35,241 bases of DNA from CAYYMH01 sp964472785. GTDB taxonomy: Bacteria > Zhuqueibacterota > Zhuqueibacteria > Thermofontimicrobiales > Thermofontimicrobiaceae. Numbering within the stretch: position 1 is the stretch's first letter; each line of letters begins with the position of its first letter. This document shows, piece by piece, positions 17,211-25,866 of this stretch. Location of the stretch: assembly GCA_964472785.1 (NCBI GenBank), contig CAYYMH010000044.1, positions 1-35,241 on the forward strand, written 5' to 3'. The notes under the pieces are model-generated. The model was not told the origin of the DNA, made no database searches, and was given only the letters and a program-made list of their open reading frames with translations. Made by a program: the position numbers and the translations under genes.

Positions 17211-17860
17211 CAATTATGAAAAATTTAGAATACAAAGAATTCTATCGCAGGAAACTCCCCCACTATCAGCCAATAGAAGCTGAGTTATTTATTACTTTTC
17301 GGCTCGCTGGCTCTTTGCCTGAAGAAGTAATAGCAAAGTTGCAACAGGAAAAGCAGCAGATGGAAAAGGAATTAGAGAAGATTGATGATTTACAACTTAG
17401 AAAAGAGATGCAATATGAACAGGGAAAAATATTATTTGCTCAATATGATAAATATTTGAATAATACAACATGTGGCCCGAAATGGTTGAATGACAAGCGT
17501 ATTGCTTCGCTTGTTTTAGAAAGCATTAAATATCGGGACGGAAAAGTATATCATTTGTATGATTTTTGTGTGATGCCGAATCATGTTCATGTTGTTTTTA
17601 AACCGATCTTAGGGCAAGATGGCATCTTGCCCTACAGTATGACTAAAATAATGCATTCGCTTAAAAGATACACTGCAAGAGAAGCAAACAAAATATTAAA
17701 AAGAGAGGGACAATTCTGGCAGCACGAAAGCTATGATCATGTTGTTATAAATGAAAAGGAATTGCAACGGATCATAAACTATGTGCTGAATAATCCAGTG
17801 AAGGCTGGATTGGTGGAATCGTGGGAGGATTGGGAATGGAGTTATTGTAAATTTTATTAG
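17195..17860 (+). CDS. REP-associated tyrosine transposase (RAYT, Y1/HUH family)
   Basis: A 221-residue Y1 transposase-like protein. The HUH motif is H130-V-H132 in MPNHVHVVF, and the likely catalytic tyrosine is Y180 in FWQHESYDHVV, followed by the family's typical YVLNNPVKAGLV. The opening EFYRRKLPHYQP...FITFRLAGSLP is characteristic of RAYTs, single-copy relatives of IS200/IS605 transposases that act on REP palindromes. The start may be ATG 17195 or ATG 17216; the Shine-Dalgarno at 17172 is rather far from both because a degenerate palindrome intervenes. Residues 138-147 (LGQDGILPYS) are encoded by a perfect copy of the same palindrome, and the TAG stop lies inside another copy. The gene interrupts an otherwise metabolic run of genes. 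Confidence 0.9.
   Translation: MESFPTIMKNLEYKEFYRRKLPHYQPIEAELFITFRLAGSLPEEVIAKLQQEKQQMEKELEKIDDLQLRKEMQYEQGKILFAQYDKYLNNTTCGPKWLNDKRIASLVLESIKYRDGKVYHLYDFCVMPNHVHVVFKPILGQDGILPYSMTKIMHSLKRYTAREANKILKREGQFWQHESYDHVVINEKELQRIINYVLNNPVKAGLVESWEDWEWSYCKFY
17610..17634. repeat. perfect REP-type palindrome inside the RAYT reading frame
   Basis: TAGGGCAAGATG (17610-17621), central G, CATCTTGCCCTA (17623-17634): perfect 12-bp arms. It is read in frame as part of LGQDGILPYS just after the HUH motif. The core differs from the downstream copy by compensating changes (GGGC/GCCC here, GGAC/GTCC there). Confidence 0.85.
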
Positions 17861-17882
17861 GACAAGATGCCATCTTGTCCTA
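17858..17882. repeat. perfect REP-type palindrome overlapping the RAYT stop codon
   Basis: TAGGACAAGATG (17858-17869), central C, CATCTTGTCCTA (17871-17882): perfect 12-bp arms. The first three bases are the TAG stop of the transposase. With the degenerate 5' copy it brackets the gene, as expected of a RAYT and its target repeats. Confidence 0.85.
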
Positions 17883-17906
17883 CCTACCAAAAAGTCAGGA
17901 GGAAAA

Positions 17907-19772
17907 ATGAAGTCAAACAAAAAAACCACGTTGATTATCAACACGATAATTTTTCTGTTTTTATCAGTCATTATGATCGCTAATGCAACCAACAAACCCG
18001 TTCTCCACGGCAGGCACTGGGTGGCGATCACCGGAAAACCGCTGGCAGCAACCACCGGGGCAAAGATATTTGAACGTGGCGGTAATGCAGTCGATGCTGC
18101 CTGCGCAATGTTAGCCGCCACCTGTACCATGTTCGATGTGTTGAGCTGGGGAGGCGAAACGCAAGCGCTGATTTATAATCCGAACACGAAGAAAATCATC
18201 GGCATCAATGCGCTGGGTGTCGCGCCCACCGGAGCTACGCCTGAATTCTTTAAGGAAAAAGGAATGGAGAAGTATCCGCCAAGATATGGCCCGTTGGCTG
18301 CAGTGACTCCCGGAAACCCTGGTGGCTTAATGACCATGCTGGCTGAGTTTGGAACAATGAGTTTGAAGGAGGTACTGGAGCCTGCCATGCAGATGGCGGA
18401 TGGTTATCCGATTGAGGAACAATTGGTCAGCAGCATCGAACGCTATAAAGAGCGGATCAAAAAGTGGCCCTATTCCAAAGACGTACTGCTCCCGCATTTG
18501 GGTGAAGAGCACGAGGCGCCCCAGACCGGTGAGATTTTTCGTCAACCGGATTTGTTGAACACACTGCAAAAATTGGTTGAAGCCGAACAGAAAGCCCTGG
18601 CTGACGGAAAAAGCCGCAAGGAAGCGATTTATGCGGCTTACGATCGTTTTTACAAAAGAGATATTGCCGAGGAATTTGCCCGCGGTTGTCAGGAACAGGG
18701 GGGACTTATCACCAAAGAAGATCTGGCAAACTGGCAGGTTTATCTGGAAGAGCCGGTGATGACCACTTACAAAGACATTGAAGTTTACAAATTAACATCT
18801 TGGGTACAGGGTCCCGTGCTTTTGCAAATGCTGAATATTCTGGAGAATTTTGATCTGAAAGCGATGGGATATAACAGTGCCAGATACATCCACACACTTT
18901 ATCAGACCATGAACTTGGCTTTCGCGGATCGGGATTTTTATTATGGCGATCCTTATTTCCCACCTGACGAACCTCTGGAAGGATTGCTTTCCAAGGATTA
19001 TGCAAAACAGCGGATGCAGTTAATGAACATGGAAAAAAACGATCTGGATGTGAAACCAGGCGATCCGTATCCGTTCATGGGAAAGAAAAATCCGTATCTG
19101 AAATTTATCGAAGATTGGTCGGATTTACAAACGCATGATCCAGAGAAGTGGAGCCGATTGGAGGAACAAATTGCTGAAGAGGATTTTTTCAGAGGCACCA
19201 CCGCTATTCAGGCTGTGGACAAAGCAGGCTGGGTCGTTTCCGTGACGCCGAGTGGCGGCTGGATTCCAGCCTGTATCGCCGGGGAAACCGGAATCGGCTA
19301 GAGCCAGCGGATGCAGAGTTTTGTGTTGAATGAATCGGAAAATCCATTTAATGTGGTCGAACCCGGTAAAAGACCGCGAGCCACACTGACACCATCCATC
19401 GCGATGAAAGACGGGAAGCCATATCTATCATTTTCCATTCAGGGCGGAGACACTCAGGATCAGAATTGTTTGCAGTTCTTTTTGAATATGGTGGAGTTCG
19501 GCATGAATGTTCAGGAAGCGTGCGAGGCAGCAAATATCGTGAGTTATCAGATGCACAGTTCGTTCGGCGATCATGATAAAGATCCGGGACGGCTCACGCT
19601 TCGGGACGATGTTCCGGCATGGGTGCGTGATGAATTGAGAGGAATGGGATATGATTTACGATTCCGCAGCAAAACATCAGGCCCAATGAATGCGGTTTAT
19701 TTTGACTGGGAGCATGGAACGTTCTGGGGCGGTGCCAGCGATTACGGAGAGGATTACGGTATTGCCTGGTGA
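17907..19772 (+). pseudogene. gamma-glutamyltransferase interrupted by in-frame TAG
   Basis: The frame from ATG 17907 (behind CAGGAGGAAAA) encodes a gamma-glutamyltransferase precursor with a signal peptide (hydrophobic run ending near MIANAT). It includes the self-processing nucleophile region RGTTAIQ (T431 likely catalytic). After GETGIG it meets TAG at 19299-19301, then continues in the same frame with SQRMQSFVLNES...GKRPRATLTPS to a TGA at 19772. In intact relatives this site is a hydrophobic residue (E. coli GESGILLNNQM), so a single TTG-to-TAG change would explain it. Upstream of the next ATG (19311) there is no ribosome site. The truncated 464-residue product would lack most of the small subunit, including its glycine-rich substrate loop. 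Family enzymes cleave gamma-glutamyl bonds such as those of glutathione. TAG ends several other genes here (TPR, DctP, PdxB), so recoding is unlikely; a real nonsense mutation or a sequencing error is likelier. Confidence 0.85.
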
Positions 19773-19858
19773 TGTTGAGGGATTGCAAAAGTTCCTTTTT
19801 TGAAAAATGAAAAAATTTCATTATTTCGGAGTTAATGCGTAAGCATTTTATTAAAATC

Positions 19859-19879
19859 CTGACGGATTAAATCCGACAG
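19859..19879. repeat. short-loop palindrome before the D-aminoacylase gene
   Basis: CTG-A-CGGATT, one central A, AATCCG-A-CAG: a 21-bp palindrome broken only by one A-A mismatch in each arm. A smaller AATGC/GCATT hairpin lies just before it (about 19833-19846). It has no T tract, so it is not a normal terminator. It is similar in style to the hairpin array at 33266-33415. Confidence 0.5.
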
Positions 19880-19924
19880 TTGTTGATATATTTATTTTAT
19901 GCCAAAAAAATTAAGGAGGTAAAC

Positions 19925-21517
19925 GTGAGTTCAAAAAAATATATTTTTGTATTTATCACTATACTTGTCTTCAGCATTTTTTTATTCTGCGCTGATTCTG
20001 AGAATCAACAATATGATCTGGTTATCAAATCGGGAAAGATCATTGATGGGACAGGCAATCCCTGGTTTTACGGCGATGTTGGAATCAGAGGTAATCGGAT
20101 TGTCAAAATTGGTGAGATTGATGCGGTTGAAGCCGGAAAGATCATCGATGCAAAAGGGCTTTTCGTTGTTCCCGGATTTATCGATGTGCACACGCACGTT
20201 GACCGGTTGATCGATTCGGTTACTACTGTGGATAATTATCTGTTGCAGGGTGTGACCACGACTGTTGGCGGTAATTGCGGCGGTTCGGTGTTTCCGCTAA
20301 AAGAATTATTTGAAAAACTGGATCGCAAGGGAATTGCGGTCAATTTCGCGTCACTGGTCGGGCACAACACGATACGCGGCAAGGTGATGGGGCGCGGTGA
20401 TAAACAACCGACCGAGGATGAAATGGCTGAAATGAAAAAGCTCGTTCGCCAGGAAATGGAGAGCGGCGCCATCGGAATCAGCACCGGTTTAGCCTATGTG
20501 CCGGGACGGTATTCTGAAACCGAAGAAATAATTGAATTAACAAAAGAGGTTCAACCCTTTGATGGAATCTACGCAACTCACTTACGCAATCAGAGCCAAG
20601 GCATTAAACAAGCCATCGAAGAAGCGATCCGGATAGGGCGTGAAGCCGGCGTTCCAGTCCAAATTTCTCACATTAAACTGGCACATGAAGCGGTGTGGGG
20701 GAATTATGAATTAATCACCGGACCAATTGAAGAGGCACGTGAACAAGGGTTTGAAGTCTATATGGATCAATATCCGTACACTGCCACGAGTTCGGGTTTT
20801 AGCAGCAGCTTTCGCGGATGGGCAGTTGCCGGTGGTCACGATGCCTTTGTGGAGCGGTTGAAAGATCCGGATAAGTACGAACAGATAAAACAGGGTTTAA
20901 TTGACAGAAGATTAACGTCGATTCGCGGCATTGACAAAACGAAGACCATCTATATTTCGTACAACAGCAACCATCCGGAATATGAAGGGAAAAATATTGC
21001 CGAGATTTTGGATATGTTAGGTAAAGAAAATACGATTTCAAATGCGGCGGATTTAATCATTAAAATGTACAGAGAAGACCAGCCGAGAGGCATCTTTTTT
21101 CAAATGGATGAAGAGGATGTGGCAGCACTGATGCAGAAGCCATATAATATGCACGCGTCTGATGGGAAGATCGAAATCCCGGGGGTTGAAGTCCCGCATC
21201 CGCGCGCGTACGGGACGTTTCCGCGAGTTATTTCAAAATATGTACGGGAAATGAATGTAATCAGACTGGAAGACGCGATTCGAAAAATGACATCGTTGCC
21301 GGCACAGGCAATGGGATTTTATGACCGCAGCGTTTTGAAAACAGGCTGTTTTGCAGATGTGGTTATTTTTGATTTTGAAAAAATATCTGACATGGCAACT
21401 TTTCAGAAACCGCATCAGTATCCTGCAGGTATTTATTACGTGATTGTCAATGGAAAAGTCGCTGTTGAAAGGGGCAAAATTATAAATAAAAATGCGGGAA
21501 TGGTTTTGAAAAATTAA
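19925..21517 (+). CDS. D-aminoacylase (N-acyl-D-amino-acid deacylase), exported
   Basis: A 530-residue amidohydrolase. GTG 19925 is chosen as the start because AAGGAGG (19913-19919) sits just before it and a signal sequence follows directly; the frame is open back to 19880 without a ribosome site. Metal ligands match the D-aminoacylase family: H89 and H91 in DVHTHVD, the bridging Cys C118 in GGNCGGS, H219 in ATHLRN, H249 in QISHIK and D413 in HASDG. The N-terminal DLVIKSGKIIDGTG is typical. These enzymes hydrolyse N-acyl-D-amino acids; paralogues act on other N-acyl or lactam substrates, so the exact substrate is uncertain. The signal ends in LFC-ADS, not a good lipobox, so export to the periplasm is more likely than lipidation. 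It precedes the TRAP transporter by 43 bp and is probably co-transcribed with it. Confidence 0.88.
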   Translation: MSSKKYIFVFITILVFSIFLFCADSENQQYDLVIKSGKIIDGTGNPWFYGDVGIRGNRIVKIGEIDAVEAGKIIDAKGLFVVPGFIDVHTHVDRLIDSVTTVDNYLLQGVTTTVGGNCGGSVFPLKELFEKLDRKGIAVNFASLVGHNTIRGKVMGRGDKQPTEDEMAEMKKLVRQEMESGAIGISTGLAYVPGRYSETEEIIELTKEVQPFDGIYATHLRNQSQGIKQAIEEAIRIGREAGVPVQISHIKLAHEAVWGNYELITGPIEEAREQGFEVYMDQYPYTATSSGFSSSFRGWAVAGGHDAFVERLKDPDKYEQIKQGLIDRRLTSIRGIDKTKTIYISYNSNHPEYEGKNIAEILDMLGKENTISNAADLIIKMYREDQPRGIFFQMDEEDVAALMQKPYNMHASDGKIEIPGVEVPHPRAYGTFPRVISKYVREMNVIRLEDAIRKMTSLPAQAMGFYDRSVLKTGCFADVVIFDFEKISDMATFQKPHQYPAGIYYVIVNGKVAVERGKIINKNAGMVLKN

Positions 21518-21560
21518 TCATGTGGAAGTAATTCACTGATATAAATACAAGGAACAAGGA

Positions 21561-22547
21561 ATGAGATGTAATTTAATTGCTAAATGGATCATGATGACGC
21601 TTCTGTTGATGGTGCTTCTCTTAAGCTGCGGCGGAGAACAACATGTCACAGTGCTCAAGTTGGCTCACGTACTGGATGTCACCCATCCGGTGCATCAAGG
21701 CATGGTCTTTATGGCAGAGCGGGTCCAGGAAAAATCCAACGGTCAGATGCGGGTTGATATTTATCCCAGCGGACAATTAGGTGCGGAGCGCGACTTAATC
21801 GAGTTGCTCCAAATCGGTAGTCTGGCAATGACCAAAGTCTCCACAGCGCCTTTAGAAGCATTTGTACCGGAGATGAAAATATTCGGTATCCCCTATGTTT
21901 TTCGGGACGACGACCATCGCTGGAAGATATTGCAGGGTGACATCGGAAAGAAATTATTATTAGCCGGTGAGAAATACTATTTGCGCGGTATGTGCTACTA
22001 CGATGCCGGAAGCCGTAGTTTTTACACCAAAAACACACCCGTAAGAGCACCGGACGATTTGGATGGTTTAAAAATCCGGGTCATGAAAAGTATTACTGCT
22101 GTGGAGATGGTCAAATCACTTGGTGGTTCGCCAACACCGATTCCCTGGGGTGAACTGTACACGTCACTTCAACAAGGCGTTGTTGATGGCGCGGAGAATA
22201 ATCCGCCCAGTTTTTATTTTTCCCGGCATTATGAGGTATGCAAATATTACAGTTTGGATGAACACACCGCAGTGCCGGACATTCTATTAATGAGCACTGT
22301 CGTTTGGGAGAATTTATCTCCACAGGAAAAAAAATGGTTGCAGGAAGCTGTGGATGAATCAGTGGAATATCAGAAAAAGCTCTGGAAGCAGGTGTCGGAA
22401 GAGTCGTTGGCTGAAGTCCAAAAGGCTGGTGTGGAAATCATTTATCCCGAAAAAGAATCCTTTCGCCAATCAGTGCAACCAATGCACGAATCCTATCGTG
22501 GGACACCCATTTATCCGCTGATACAGGAAATTCAAAACGTAAAATAG
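21561..22547 (+). CDS. dctP: TRAP transporter solute-binding lipoprotein (DctP family)
   Basis: A 328-residue binding protein. It begins with a lipoprotein signal (lipobox LLSC at about residues 20-23), then LKLAHVLDVTHPVHQG, the usual DctP opening. DLDGLKIRVMKS carries the conserved Arg that binds the carboxylate of the ligand, followed by PIPWGELYTSLQQGVVDGAENN, a family signature. It delivers a carboxylated solute to DctQM. The ligand cannot be read from the sequence: the uronate genes downstream favour a hexuronate, while the D-aminoacylase and peptidase upstream would fit an acyl-amino acid. The start follows AAGGAACAAGGA. Lipid anchoring is less common than a soluble periplasmic DctP. 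Confidence 0.92.
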   Translation: MRCNLIAKWIMMTLLLMVLLLSCGGEQHVTVLKLAHVLDVTHPVHQGMVFMAERVQEKSNGQMRVDIYPSGQLGAERDLIELLQIGSLAMTKVSTAPLEAFVPEMKIFGIPYVFRDDDHRWKILQGDIGKKLLLAGEKYYLRGMCYYDAGSRSFYTKNTPVRAPDDLDGLKIRVMKSITAVEMVKSLGGSPTPIPWGELYTSLQQGVVDGAENNPPSFYFSRHYEVCKYYSLDEHTAVPDILLMSTVVWENLSPQEKKWLQEAVDESVEYQKKLWKQVSEESLAEVQKAGVEIIYPEKESFRQSVQPMHESYRGTPIYPLIQEIQNVK

Positions 22548-22559
22548 ACGAGGAGAGGT

Positions 22560-23072
22560 ATGGAAAAGGTAACATTTTGGATCAATAAAATTTTAACTTT
22601 TATTTTAGTCTTTTTGATGGCAGCTATGGTTTTAGATGTAAGCTGGCAGGTTTTCACTCGTTTTATACTCAAAGCTCCCAGTCCCTTTACCGAAGAATTG
22701 GCTGGTTTCCTGTTGATTTGGATCGGATTGTTGGGAGCGAGCTACGCGCTGCATACCCGGGCTCATCTCGGAATCGATGTGTTGACTTACAAACTGGAAG
22801 GATTAAAAAAGCAAATTGTGGAAATTTTAATTTATACCATTGTGTTATTGTTCGCTTTTTTTGTCATGGTCATTGGGGGGATCAGATTAGTCAATCTTAC
22901 CTTTACATTGAAACAAGTCTCTCCATCGCTGGGAATAAATATCGGCTATGTCTATCTGGTGATTCCTGTTAGCGGGATTTTGTTAATGTATTATTCGGTT
23001 GAATTTATTGTTAATGCACTGAAACAGAGAATGGCTGACATCGAATCCCATCAAGTATCAATGGTGGATTAA
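22560..23072 (+). CDS. dctQ: TRAP transporter small permease (DctQ family)
   Basis: A 170-residue inner-membrane protein with four hydrophobic segments (about 12-32, 45-63, 85-110 and 128-148). The DctQ-type motif FTEELAGFLLIWIGLLGASYALHTRAHLGID is spread over residues 41-73. It pairs with the large permease to form the Na+-driven TRAP channel unit. The start follows GAGGAGAGG, 12 bp after the DctP stop. Confidence 0.93.
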   Translation: MEKVTFWINKILTFILVFLMAAMVLDVSWQVFTRFILKAPSPFTEELAGFLLIWIGLLGASYALHTRAHLGIDVLTYKLEGLKKQIVEILIYTIVLLFAFFVMVIGGIRLVNLTFTLKQVSPSLGINIGYVYLVIPVSGILLMYYSVEFIVNALKQRMADIESHQVSMVD

Positions 23073-23122
23073 TAATTCTAATTTTTTGTTTAGCGGATAA
23101 ACCTGCAATAGGAGTTTAATTC

Positions 23123-24418
23123 ATGGAAATTTCCGTTTTAATTCTCGTGTTAAGTTTTGTCATTTTGTTAGCGTTGAGTGTGCCGATTGCCGTCAGTATT
23201 GGTATCGCGACGATCTTGACCATGCTATTTACCATTCCGCCGGGACCGGCTGTGACTACAGTGGCGCAGCAAATGGCAACCGGTATCAATAAATTTGCGC
23301 TGCTGGCGATTCCCTTTTTCATTTTGTCCGGTCAATTGATGGGACGAGGCGGTATCGCACGGCGTCTGATCGATTTTGCCAAAGCCATTGTCGGCATGTT
23401 TCCAGGCGGATTGGCGTATGTGAATGTGTTGGCATGTATGTTTTTCGGAGCGATCTCCGGTTCTGCTGTTGCAGCGACATCAGCTATCGGCGGATTCATG
23501 ATTCCGATTATGAATAAGGAAGGTTATGAGAAAAATTTCAATACCGCGCTTACGGTGACCGCTTCGACCACCGGGCTGTTAATTCCACCGAGTAACGTGC
23601 TGATTGTGTATTCACTTGCCAGTGGTGGCGTGTCCATTGCCGCGCTTTTCATCGCTGGTTATTTGCCCGGATTTATTGTCGGCTTGGGATTAATTGTGGT
23701 CGCGGCGATCGTTTCCTATATTAAAAAATATCCGGTCGCGGGAAAGGCAGGTTTGATCGAGAGTATTAAAAAGTTTTTGAATGCAATCCCCAGCTTATTA
23801 CTCATCGTGATTGTCATCGGCGGGATTATCGCGGGATATTTTACAGCGACCGAAGCCAGCGCTGTGGCTGTGCTGTATTCGCTGTTGTTGTCAGTGGGAA
23901 TTTACCGGGAAGTCAAAATTAAAGAACTGCCCCAAATATTATTGAAGACTGTGGAGACGACCGCTATCGTGATGTTGCTGATTGGCACATCCCGCGCCAT
24001 GTCGTGGATCATGTCCTATGAAAATTTACCCCAGAATATCAGCGCCACCTTAATCGCGATAACAGACAGTAAAATAGTCATTTTTCTGATCATCAATTTA
24101 ATTTTGCTGATCGTGGGGACATTCATGGATATGACGCCAGCTGTGCTCATTTTCACGCCAATATTTTTACCGATTGTTGTCGAGCTTGGCATGACACCGC
24201 TCCATTTCGGAATCATGATGGTACTCAATCTGTGCATCGGACTCTGCACGCCGCCAGTGGGTAGCGTTCTGTTTGTCGGCTGCGGAATCGCCAACACTAC
24301 AATTAAAGACGTAATTAAACCACTATTACCTTTTTATGTGGCAATGGTGATTGCGCTATTTTTGGTAACGTATATTTCTGAATTGAGTTTGTTTTTGCCG
24401 AGAGTGTTCGGTTTCTAA
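23123..24418 (+). CDS. dctM: TRAP transporter large permease (DctM family)
   Basis: A 431-residue polytopic membrane protein of the usual DctM length, with about 11-12 hydrophobic segments. Family motifs include AIPFFILSGQLMGRGGIARRL near residues 60-80, FFGAISGSAVAATSAIGG, TGLLIPPSN, and in the second half GTFMDMTPAVLIFTPIFLP and LCIGLCTPPVGSVLF. It forms the transport pathway and uses a sodium gradient. GGAG lies before the ATG, 50 bp after dctQ. It ends this gene run; the 396-bp gap that follows separates it from the LacI regulator. Confidence 0.95.
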   Translation: MEISVLILVLSFVILLALSVPIAVSIGIATILTMLFTIPPGPAVTTVAQQMATGINKFALLAIPFFILSGQLMGRGGIARRLIDFAKAIVGMFPGGLAYVNVLACMFFGAISGSAVAATSAIGGFMIPIMNKEGYEKNFNTALTVTASTTGLLIPPSNVLIVYSLASGGVSIAALFIAGYLPGFIVGLGLIVVAAIVSYIKKYPVAGKAGLIESIKKFLNAIPSLLLIVIVIGGIIAGYFTATEASAVAVLYSLLLSVGIYREVKIKELPQILLKTVETTAIVMLLIGTSRAMSWIMSYENLPQNISATLIAITDSKIVIFLIINLILLIVGTFMDMTPAVLIFTPIFLPIVVELGMTPLHFGIMMVLNLCIGLCTPPVGSVLFVGCGIANTTIKDVIKPLLPFYVAMVIALFLVTYISELSLFLPRVFGF

Positions 24419-24697
24419 AAAATGAAATGAGGGAGATGTTTTAAAAAGCATAAATTTCTAAAGTTTTGTTCAAGTAAAGAAGTTTTTTATATCTGAATTA
24501 AAACTTCCCTTTCGACATGGAAACAGTTTTTGATAATCAATATTTGGGATCATTTCAAGGATGATCTTAATTTTGAGTCAAATTTTTAAAAGCTGTTTTG
24601 TTTTCAAACTAAATTACCTCACGGAAAATTATCCTTTCTGGGTTTAGTCCCTAAAAAATAAATTATCGACACTGATGAAATTTTCCACATTTATCCC
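24419..24697. other. intergenic gap after the TRAP genes
   Basis: AT-rich, non-coding. Two weak hairpins are visible: GAAGTTTT/AAAACTTC (24479-24486, 24500-24507) and GATCAT/ATGATC (about 24548-24566), the latter followed by a T-rich stretch. Either could act as a weak terminator for the TRAP operon; neither is convincing. Confidence 0.4.
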
Positions 24698-24726
24698 TTG
24701 ACAATATCAATATTTATTCTTATTTT
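24698..24726 (+). promoter_or_regulatory. sigma70-like promoter of the lacI-type/uronate operon
   Basis: TTGACA (24698-24703), 17-bp spacer, TATTTT (24721-24726). The -10 box lies within the palindromic operator at 24720-24749, so a bound repressor would block RNA polymerase directly. Confidence 0.75.
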
Positions 24727-24749
24727 ACTGAAACGGTTCAGTAAAATAA
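24720..24749. promoter_or_regulatory. palindromic operator for the LacI-type regulator
   Basis: A perfect inverted repeat with 13-bp arms (24720-24732 and 24737-24749) around ACGG. The core TGAAACGGTTCA has the central CG step typical of LacI-family operators. It overlaps the -10 box and the expected transcription start, implying autorepression of the regulator and of the genes behind it. Confidence 0.8.
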
Positions 24750-24797
24750 ATTGAAAAATTAATTAAATACAATAAAATTAATAATTAATTATATTAT

Positions 24798-24810
24798 AAA
24801 ACGGTTCAAA
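24798..24810. promoter_or_regulatory. second, half-conserved operator copy
   Basis: AAAACGGTTCAAA repeats the core AAACGGTTCA of the main operator, but only the right half is palindrome-like. It lies directly before ATG 24815, where a ribosome site would be expected and none is visible. It could be an auxiliary repressor site. Confidence 0.5.
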
Positions 24811-24814
24811 TAAA

Positions 24815-25843
24815 ATGTCTGTAACAATTGCTGATGTGGCTCATCTCGCGCAGGTTTCCAAGGCAACGGTGTCCGCTGTTTTAAATAATAAACCCGGGAT
24901 CTCGCAACAGACGCGTGATCGTGTATTGGATGTCGTTGAGAAATTGAATTACAAACCGAATCGGGTCGCCCGTTCATTGTCGAGCCGGAAAACGAGAAGT
25001 ATCGGTTTGGTGATCAAGGAGATTGACAATCCATATTTTGCCAAGGTGATGAAGGGCGTTTTTGACGCCTGTTCCCAGCACGATTACACGGTGCTTTTGG
25101 GCAGTTCAGAGCTGTCACCGGCGAAAGAGGTCAGGAGTGTTGAAACATTGGAGAGTCAGCGGGTGGACGGATTGATTATTTCTCCCCTGCAAGGTAATGA
25201 CGTTAACTTTAGCTATCTGTCTGACTTGTTGCGGGACAAATATCCGCTGGTGACGCTTGGTGAAATAAAAAATTACGCGACAAATTTTGTGGAAGTCAAT
25301 AATGTCAAAGCGGCTCATCAGGCAGTGAGTTACTTGATCGATCTTGGACACGAGGACATTACCTATTTTGCCGGACCTTCTTATTCCGGGCACAGCACCG
25401 ATCGTCTAACAGGATATAAAGAGGCATTGATGGATCACAATATTTCGGTCGGAAAAGAAAATATCGTCCCGACCGGTTCCTACATTTCAAATGGTTATCA
25501 AAAAGCAAAGGAGATTTTTGCTGGTTCCCGAATTCACCCGTCAGCGATTTTTTGTTACAACGATCTCGTCGCGATTGGATTGATCAATTGCCTATTGGAA
25601 TTAGATTTTAGCGTTCCCGGAGATGTGTCCGTGCTCGGATTCGATGATAATGATTATTGTCAATCGTTAAAAATTCCACTGACTACGGTTCATGTGCCAG
25701 CTTACGAAATTGGCGTGACAGCGGCGGAATTATTGATTAAAAAAATAAATCATCCCGAGGAGGAGGAAATCGAGAAAATCATTTTGGACGCGCATTTGGT
25801 AAAACGAAGTTCGTGCGGAGTAAATCAGAGTAATAACAAATAA
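24815..25843 (+). CDS. LacI-family transcriptional regulator
   Basis: A 342-residue regulator. The N-terminal helix-turn-helix TIADVAHLAQVSKATVSAVL is followed by the hinge helix NRVARSLSSRKT and a periplasmic-binding-protein-like sugar domain (ARSIGLVIKEIDNPYFAKV and onward, with CYNDLVAIGL and VSVLGFDDNDYC). Members sense a sugar or sugar acid and release DNA. The operator at 24720 and the half-copy at 24798 are its probable targets, so it likely controls itself and the downstream uronate genes; the inducer is presumably a uronate intermediate (inference). No Shine-Dalgarno is visible before the ATG, suggesting weak or leaderless-like translation. Confidence 0.92.
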   Translation: MSVTIADVAHLAQVSKATVSAVLNNKPGISQQTRDRVLDVVEKLNYKPNRVARSLSSRKTRSIGLVIKEIDNPYFAKVMKGVFDACSQHDYTVLLGSSELSPAKEVRSVETLESQRVDGLIISPLQGNDVNFSYLSDLLRDKYPLVTLGEIKNYATNFVEVNNVKAAHQAVSYLIDLGHEDITYFAGPSYSGHSTDRLTGYKEALMDHNISVGKENIVPTGSYISNGYQKAKEIFAGSRIHPSAIFCYNDLVAIGLINCLLELDFSVPGDVSVLGFDDNDYCQSLKIPLTTVHVPAYEIGVTAAELLIKKINHPEEEEIEKIILDAHLVKRSSCGVNQSNNK

Positions 25844-25866
25844 AAAATAAATCAATGGGAGGTCAA

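Noticed and set aside
19299..19301. Amber codon read as an amino acid (recoding)
   Set aside because: TAG is the normal stop of several genes here (TPR-barrel, kinase, RAYT, DctP, PdxB, HAD) and no recoding structure is visible.
24479..24507. Terminator of the TRAP operon
   Set aside because: The 8-bp stem is AT-rich and no T tract follows, so it is mentioned only in the intergenic entry.
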